This document shows positions 6,750 to 10,670 of a stretch of 10,670 nucleotides of DNA, one piece after another. A program made the translations under genes and the position numbers. Position 1 is the stretch's first letter; every line of letters begins with the position of its first letter. The stretch is taken from assembly GCA_947589405.1 (NCBI GenBank), contig CANQBT010000072.1:1-10670 (forward strand), in the 5' to 3' direction. The notes beneath the pieces are model-generated. The model was given only the letters and a program-made list of their open reading frames with translations. It had not been told where the DNA came from and ran no database searches. Origin of the DNA: an uncultured Clostridia bacterium (GTDB taxonomy: Bacteria; Bacillota; Clostridia; Lachnospirales; CAG-274).

Positions 6750-7347
6750 AGCCGACAAATTTATAACCCTATTCGCCAAAGATACAGGCAAAATATCTGT
6801 TTTCTGTAGGGGCGCAAGGAATACAAAAAGCAAATTCCTTGCTGCGACCTCCCTTTTTACATATGGTGATTTTATAATAAGACTTGCTTCAAGAACACCT
6901 GTTCTTCTCTCTGCCGATGTTATAGACAGCTTTTATGCTTTGAGAACGGATTATGAAAAAACTGTATTTGCATCATACTTTACAGAGCTTCTGGACAGAT
7001 CCTTCCTTGAAGGCGATGCCGATAATAATACTCTCCTGCTGACTGTAAGAACACTTAAAAAAATGTGCTCAGATAATTGCAATACAAGACTTACAGCCTG
7101 TGCATATCTTTTAAAGCTTATGGAATACATGGGCTATCAGCCCGACGTTAGCAGTAAAGACATTTCTTCTCTCAGCGATGCAGTAAAATATGCTGTTACA
7201 TATGTTCAGCAAAATGATAAAAATATATTTTCATTTGCTTTGGAGGACAGATATTTGAAGGAGTTGGAGGCTTTTATATACCGCTATATAGACTACCATA
7301 CAGAGCTTCCGTTAAAAAGCAGCAAAATATTAAAAAATATGTATTGA
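6697..7347 (+). CDS. recO: DNA repair protein RecO (short form without zinc finger)
   Basis: RecO loads RecA in gap repair with RecF and RecR. The N-terminal OB fold is clear: GLIIKENFSGEADKFITLF, then GKISVFCRGARNTKSKF. It is followed by the helical domain (EKTVFASYFTELLDR) and the C-terminal YIDYHTELPLKSSKIL, matching the family's closing motif. At 216 residues it is some 25-40 shorter than usual. After MGYQPDV, where RecO normally has a CxxCG...CxxC zinc module, the sequence passes directly to helical residues with no cysteines. The open frame is intact, so this looks like a reduced RecO rather than a broken gene. ATG 6697 follows AGGGTG by 6 nt and is preferred to GTG 6688, which overlaps that site. 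It overlaps yqzL; its stop overlaps the rib promoter -35. Confidence 0.9.
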   Translation: MPAEKIRGLIIKENFSGEADKFITLFAKDTGKISVFCRGARNTKSKFLAATSLFTYGDFIIRLASRTPVLLSADVIDSFYALRTDYEKTVFASYFTELLDRSFLEGDADNNTLLLTVRTLKKMCSDNCNTRLTACAYLLKLMEYMGYQPDVSSKDISSLSDAVKYAVTYVQQNDKNIFSFALEDRYLKELEAFIYRYIDYHTELPLKSSKILKNMY

Positions 7348-7371
7348 CAAATGCTGTAACGGTGATATACT
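7344..7371 (+). promoter_or_regulatory. Sigma-A promoter of the riboflavin operon
   Basis: A consensus TTGACA (7344-7349), a 16-nt spacer and TATACT (7366-7371), preceded by the extended -10 TGA (7363-7365). Transcription should start near 7378, about 13 nt before the FMN aptamer. The -35 box overlaps the recO stop codon (TGA 7345-7347). This is the strongest promoter visible in the window. Confidence 0.85.
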
Positions 7372-7390
7372 TATGTTAACAGTTAAATAC

Positions 7391-7498
7391 ATTCTTCAGG
7401 GATTGGTGAAATTCCATACCGGTGGTCAAAGCCCACGAGCCTTTTGGCATGATCCGTTGCAATTACGGAGCCGACAGTAAAGTCTGGATGAAAGAAGA
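7391..7498 (+). ncRNA. FMN riboswitch (RFN element)
   Basis: The conserved RFN blocks appear in order: CTTCAGGGATTGGTGAAATT, CCATACCGGTGGTCAAAGCC, CACGAGCC, then GATCCGTTGCAATTACGGAG, CCGACAGTAAAGTCTGGATG and AAAGAAGA. The closing P1 stem pairs TCTTC (7393-7397 region) with GAAGA near 7493-7498. FMN binding to the nascent leader controls the rib genes. The aptamer lies between a strong promoter and an intrinsic terminator, so transcription termination at high FMN is expected. Confidence 0.96.
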
Positions 7499-7507
7499 TA
7501 TATAATT

Positions 7508-7533
7508 CCTGAGCTTTTTAGCTCAGTTTTTTA
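7508..7533 (+). terminator. Riboswitch-controlled intrinsic terminator
   Basis: A 7-bp stem CTGAGCT/AGCTCAG (7509-7515 with 7520-7526) with a T4 loop is followed by a run of six T's and further T-rich sequence. The 5' arm and preceding bases (7505-7512) can pair with the 5' strand of the aptamer (7396-7403; seven Watson-Crick pairs and one G-U). This gives an antiterminator that excludes aptamer folding: FMN-bound aptamer means termination, free aptamer means read-through. Confidence 0.85.
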
Positions 7534-7538
7534 TTTTA

Positions 7539-7564
7539 GGTCCCTGAATATTCAGGGATCTTTT
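7539..7564 (+). terminator. Second hairpin in the rib leader, possible backup terminator
   Basis: TCCCTGAA (7541-7548) pairs with TTCAGGGA (7551-7558), extended by one G-U and one G-C pair, and is followed by TTTT. The U-run is short, so terminator strength is doubtful. Its 5' arm is fully complementary to aptamer bases 7395-7402, and its 3' arm repeats the aptamer sequence TTCAGGGAT exactly. It ends 7 nt before the ribD ribosome site, which stays free. Confidence 0.45.
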
Positions 7565-7583
7565 ATATTGCGGAGGGATAGTT

Positions 7584-8666
7584 ATGGAATATATGAAAAG
7601 AGCGATAGAACTGGCAAAAAAAGGAGCAGGCTACGTTTCTACAAACCCTATGGTCGGCGCTGTAATAGTAAAAAACAACAGAATAATAGGCGAAGGCTAT
7701 CACATGAAATACGGCGAAGCCCATGCTGAGGTAAATGCCTTTGAAAATTGCACGGAATCTCCTAAAGGCGCTGAGATGTACGTTACCCTTGAACCCTGCT
7801 CCCACTATGGCAAAACTCCTCCTTGTGCCGAAAGGATCGTTAAGGAAGGGATCAAAAAGGTATATGTAGGCTCTCTTGACACAAATCCTAAGGTGTCTGG
7901 AAAGGGAATTGAAATTCTCAGAAAAGCAGGTATCGAAGTGGTAACAGGCATTATGGAAGCCGAATGTAAGGCAATTAATCCAATTTTCTTTAAATATATC
8001 GAAAAGCATATGCCCTATGTAGTGCTTAAATCAGCTATGACCCTTGACGGCAAAATCGCCACATTTACAGGAAATTCAAAATGGATAACAGGAAAAGAGG
8101 CAAGACATAAAGTACACATCATGCGACATCAGCTTAAGGGAATAATGGTCGGAATAAATACAGTACTTGCAGATGATCCGCTGTTGACCTGCCGTATCGA
8201 AGGCGGTGTTGACCCTATAAAGATAATAGTTGACTCAAGGCTTACTATCCCTCTTGACGCCAATGTATTAAAGGGTAAATGCATAATAGGCACAGCGCAA
8301 AATTGCAACAGGGAAAAGCAGAAGGCGTTGGAAGAAATGGGAGTAAATGTTATATCAACAAAGGGTCAAAACAGAGTCGATCTTAAAGAATTGATGAAAA
8401 AGCTTGCTGAGATGAAAATAGACAGCATACTTTTGGAAGGCGGAGGTACTCTTAATTATTCAATGCTTTCGGAAGGTCTTGTAGATAAAGCGGTGTTTTT
8501 TATATCCCCAAAAATAATAGGCGGTGAAAATGCAAAAACGCCTGTTGGCGGAAAAGGCATAGAGCTTATGAAAGACGCAATAGAGCTTGAAAATACAAAT
8601 ATAATATCCGTTGGAGATGACTTTATGATATATGGAGATGTTAAAAATGTTCACAGGGATAATTGA
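7584..8666 (+). CDS. ribD: Bifunctional riboflavin biosynthesis deaminase/reductase RibD
   Basis: A 360-residue two-domain enzyme. The N-terminal deaminase (about 1-145) has the zinc site HAEVNAF (His47, catalytic Glu49) and PCSHYGKTPPCAERI (Cys72, Cys81). The C-terminal reductase (about 146-355) has LKSAMTLDGKIAT, GINTVLADDPLLTCR and LLEGGGTLN for NADPH and substrate. It deaminates the 2,5-diaminopyrimidinone product of RibA and then reduces the ribosyl side chain, the second and third steps after GTP. ATG 7584 follows GGAGGG (7572-7577) by 6 nt. It is the first gene after the FMN riboswitch, and its 3' end overlaps ribE by 20 nt. All key residues are present. Confidence 0.97.
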   Translation: MEYMKRAIELAKKGAGYVSTNPMVGAVIVKNNRIIGEGYHMKYGEAHAEVNAFENCTESPKGAEMYVTLEPCSHYGKTPPCAERIVKEGIKKVYVGSLDTNPKVSGKGIEILRKAGIEVVTGIMEAECKAINPIFFKYIEKHMPYVVLKSAMTLDGKIATFTGNSKWITGKEARHKVHIMRHQLKGIMVGINTVLADDPLLTCRIEGGVDPIKIIVDSRLTIPLDANVLKGKCIIGTAQNCNREKQKALEEMGVNVISTKGQNRVDLKELMKKLAEMKIDSILLEGGGTLNYSMLSEGLVDKAVFFISPKIIGGENAKTPVGGKGIELMKDAIELENTNIISVGDDFMIYGDVKNVHRDN

Positions 8667-9273
8667 GGAGATCGGAAAGATAAAACGCAGAGGTCCTTCC
8701 TCACTAACTATTGAAGCCCATAAAATACTTGAGGATATTCATATAGGCGACAGCATTTCTGTAGACGGCGTATGCCTTACCGTTACAGAATACACAAACG
8801 ATGCCATAGTCCTTGACGTTATGAATGAGACATTTAAAAGAACTGGTCTGGGACTTCTGAACACAGGAGATAAAGTAAATCTGGAAAGAGCAATGTCGGC
8901 ACAGGGGCGTTTCGGAGGACATATCGTAAGCGGCCATATAGACGGCACAGGAAAAATAACAGGCATTAATAACGATGGTATAGCAGTATGGTATACCATA
9001 AACGCAGATAGAGAAATACTCAAGGGCATTGTTATGAAAGGCTCCGTTGCCATAGACGGCATAAGTCTTACTGTTGCAGGTATAGACAAAAAGAGCTTTA
9101 AGGTTTCGGTGATACCTCATACTCAGAAGGTCACGGTACTTCTAAGCAAAAAAATAGGAGATACTGTAAATATAGAAACAGACATATTGGGCAAATATGT
9201 TGAAAGGCTTTTAAAAACTAAATCGGATAAAAATGTTCTGGATATGGATTTCTTTGTTGAAAACGGTTTTTAA
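8647..9273 (+). CDS. ribE: Riboflavin synthase (alpha subunit)
   Basis: A 208-residue protein of two tandem lumazine-binding beta-barrels. It begins with the hallmark MFTGIIEEIG; the first barrel ends near RFGGHIVSGHIDGTGKI, and the second contains MKGSVAIDGISLTV and closes at IETDILGKYVERLL. It dismutates two 6,7-dimethyl-8-ribityllumazine molecules to riboflavin plus the RibD-product pyrimidine, normally as a homotrimer. The start is ATG 8647, 6 nt after GGAGATG (8634-8640), because the family always begins MFTG; the upstream ATG at 8632 would add five residues within ribD. The ribD-ribE overlap suggests coupled translation. The gene is called ribE in Bacillus and ribC in some other schemes. 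Confidence 0.97.
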   Translation: MFTGIIEEIGKIKRRGPSSLTIEAHKILEDIHIGDSISVDGVCLTVTEYTNDAIVLDVMNETFKRTGLGLLNTGDKVNLERAMSAQGRFGGHIVSGHIDGTGKITGINNDGIAVWYTINADREILKGIVMKGSVAIDGISLTVAGIDKKSFKVSVIPHTQKVTVLLSKKIGDTVNIETDILGKYVERLLKTKSDKNVLDMDFFVENGF

Positions 9274-9285
9274 GGAGGCTTTTAA

Positions 9286-10479
9286 ATGATAAATATAAAT
9301 ACTATAGAAGAAGCTATTGAGGATATAAGACAAGGCAAAATAATTATAGCGGCAGATGACGAAAACAGAGAAAACGAATGCGATCTTATAGCCTCAGCGC
9401 AGCTTTGCACAACAGAAACACTTAACTTTATGGCAACATATGCAAGGGGACTTATATGTATGCCCTCTGACGAAAGCATTATAAAAAGGCTGGAATTGCC
9501 GCAAATGGTCGAAAACAATACCGATAATCATTGCACAGCATTTACGGTATCCGTAGATCATATTTCAACTACAACAGGAATATCGGCAGAGGAAAGAGCC
9601 ATAACGGCAGCCCTATTTGCCAACCAAAACTCAAAGCCTTCCGATTTCAGAAAACCGGGACATATGTTCCCGCTTCTTTCAAAGCCCAAAGGTGTTCTTG
9701 AAAGGCAAGGCCATACAGAAGCCACAGTTGATTTATGCAGGCTTGCAGGACTTACTCCATGCGGCCTGTGCTGTGAAATAATGAATGCTGACGGTACTAT
9801 GACAAGGCTTAAGGACATAGGTCCGCTTCAGGAAAAATTCGGTCTGAAGCTTATTACGATAGAAGCTCTTGTCGAGTATGTAAAAGAAAAAGCTCTTAAA
9901 AAAGAAGTGTCGACTGTTTTGTCTACAAAATACGGAAAATTCAATATAAACGGCTATCTTGACACTATAACGGGAAAGGAACACATAGCAATGTACATGG
10001 GCAATATAGCAGACGGCAGACCTGTGCTTTGCAGAGTACATTCCGAATGCCTTACAGGAGATGCCTTAGGCTCTGTTAAGTGTGACTGCGGTCAGCAGTA
10101 TGAAGAGGCTATGAAGAGAATTGCTCAAAAAGGCAGAGGGCTGCTTCTGTATATGCGCCAGGAAGGCAGAGGTATAGGTCTTATAAACAAGCTGAAGGCC
10201 TATGAACTTCAAAGACAGGGAATGGATACGGTAGACGCCAACATTGCTTTGGGCTTTCCTGAGGATATGAGAAAATATGACAGAGCCGCAGAGATCATAA
10301 AAGATCTGGGAGTAAGTAAAATACAGCTTATGACAAACAATCCAGACAAGGTTAAAAAGCTTACCGCACTTGGAATAGAAATAACAGAGAGAATACCTAT
10401 CATTGTAAAACACAGCCATGATGCTGATTTCTATATGCATACAAAACAGGAAAGAATGGGTCATATTTTAAATTTATAG
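9286..10479 (+). CDS. ribBA: Bifunctional RibBA: DHBP synthase / GTP cyclohydrolase II
   Basis: A 397-residue fusion supplying both precursors of the pathway. The N-terminal RibB part (about 1-200) has ADDENRENECDL, with the Arg-Glu pair and acidic metal-binding residues, RQGHTEATVDL (His143) and CCEIMN (Glu164); it makes 3,4-dihydroxy-2-butanone 4-phosphate from ribulose 5-phosphate. The C-terminal RibA part (about 205-397) has VHSECLTGDALGSVKCDCG with zinc ligands Cys255, Cys266 and Cys268. It also has RQEGRGIGL, the GFPEDMRKYD catalytic Asp-x-Arg (Asp327, Arg329) and MTNNPDK; it opens GTP. Both active sites look complete. ATG 9286 follows AAGGAGG (9272-9278), which overlaps the ribE stop. 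Confidence 0.98.
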   Translation: MININTIEEAIEDIRQGKIIIAADDENRENECDLIASAQLCTTETLNFMATYARGLICMPSDESIIKRLELPQMVENNTDNHCTAFTVSVDHISTTTGISAEERAITAALFANQNSKPSDFRKPGHMFPLLSKPKGVLERQGHTEATVDLCRLAGLTPCGLCCEIMNADGTMTRLKDIGPLQEKFGLKLITIEALVEYVKEKALKKEVSTVLSTKYGKFNINGYLDTITGKEHIAMYMGNIADGRPVLCRVHSECLTGDALGSVKCDCGQQYEEAMKRIAQKGRGLLLYMRQEGRGIGLINKLKAYELQRQGMDTVDANIALGFPEDMRKYDRAAEIIKDLGVSKIQLMTNNPDKVKKLTALGIEITERIPIIVKHSHDADFYMHTKQERMGHILNL

Positions 10480-10490
10480 GAGGAATAAAA

Positions 10491-10670
10491 ATGAAAAAAA
10501 TCGAAGGAAATTTATTGGGTAAGGGTAAAAAATTTGCTATTGTAGCGTCACGTTTCAATGAATTTATAGTAAATAAGCTTGTATCGGGAGCAGAAGATGC
10601 CTTTATAAGACATGGAGTCGAAGATAATGATATATCACTTGTGTGGGTGCCCGGTGCCTTTGAAATACCC
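10491..10670 (+). CDS. ribH: 6,7-dimethyl-8-ribityllumazine synthase (5' part, cut by window edge)
   Basis: The first 60 codons of lumazine synthase are present. FAIVASRFNEFIVNKLVSGA carries the N-terminal active-site segment (SRFNE) and WVPGAFEIP the second conserved loop, both at the usual positions. The enzyme condenses the RibD-derived pyrimidine with the RibB-derived butanone phosphate and often assembles into a 60-mer capsid. ATG 10491 lies 7 nt after AGGAGG (10478-10483), which overlaps the ribBA stop. About 90-95 residues should lie beyond the edge. The order ribD-ribE-ribBA-ribH is the same as in Bacillus. Confidence 0.96.
   Translation, partial: MKKIEGNLLGKGKKFAIVASRFNEFIVNKLVSGAEDAFIRHGVEDNDISLVWVPGAFEIP

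Noticed and set aside
7539..7583. Second leader hairpin as a blocker of the ribD ribosome site
   Set aside because: The hairpin ends at 7560 and the GGAGGG site begins at 7572, so the site is not within the stem.
8704..9120. Long minus-strand open frames opposite ribE (also opposite phoH at 3346-3843 and ribD at 7563-8009)
   Set aside because: They resemble no family, are rich in Tyr/Cys/Phe as expected for the complement of A/T-rich coding DNA, lack ribosome sites and lie opposite fully recognised genes.

Overview
The window reads as chromosomal DNA from a low-GC, endospore-forming Firmicute of the class Clostridia, perhaps Lachnospiraceae-like. Three things point there: the YqfC and YqfD sporulation genes lead a conserved phoH–ybeY–cdd–era–yqzL–recO cluster, the codons are A/T-rich with TTG and GTG starts and strong AGGAGG sites, and a riboflavin operon follows under an FMN riboswitch. 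Genus cannot be settled from the sequence alone. Nothing looks like an island: I see no transposase, integrase, tRNA, rRNA or CRISPR array.

Layout. (1) Minus strand, 1-1713: a KdgF-like single-domain cupin (TTG start) whose stop overlaps the start of a membrane sensor histidine kinase. The kinase runs off the left edge, lacks only its extreme C-terminus, and was recognised by translating the minus strand inward from that edge. (2) 1714-1834: a divergent intergenic region with an extended -10 promoter for the cupin-kinase pair and perhaps a weak sigma-E-like site for the sporulation genes. (3) Plus strand, 1835-7347: yqfC, yqfD, phoH (broken), ybeY, cdd, a family-4 uracil-DNA glycosylase, era, yqzL and recO, tightly packed with several overlaps. 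(4) 7344-7583: promoter, FMN riboswitch, terminator and a second hairpin. (5) 7584-10670: ribD, ribE, ribBA and the first 60 codons of ribH.

How the genes work together. Group 3 is the classic Firmicute housekeeping string joining sporulation-membrane proteins, ribosome/rRNA maturation (PhoH, YbeY, Era), pyrimidine salvage (Cdd) and DNA repair (UDG, RecO). Compared with the Bacillus order it lacks the PgpH-type phosphohydrolase gene and dgkA, and gains a UDG gene between cdd and era. Group 4-5 makes riboflavin from GTP and ribulose 5-phosphate and is controlled by FMN feedback at transcription.

Most notable points: phoH has lost about 50 nt between Walker A and Walker B and is frameshifted; recO encodes a short protein without the usual zinc-finger cysteines and overlaps yqzL by 53 nt; the UDG gene sits beside cytidine deaminase and overlaps era; and the rib leader carries two consecutive hairpins whose 5' arms can each pair with the same strand of the aptamer. 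I found no clearly new multi-gene system; most of the window is ordinary core genome.
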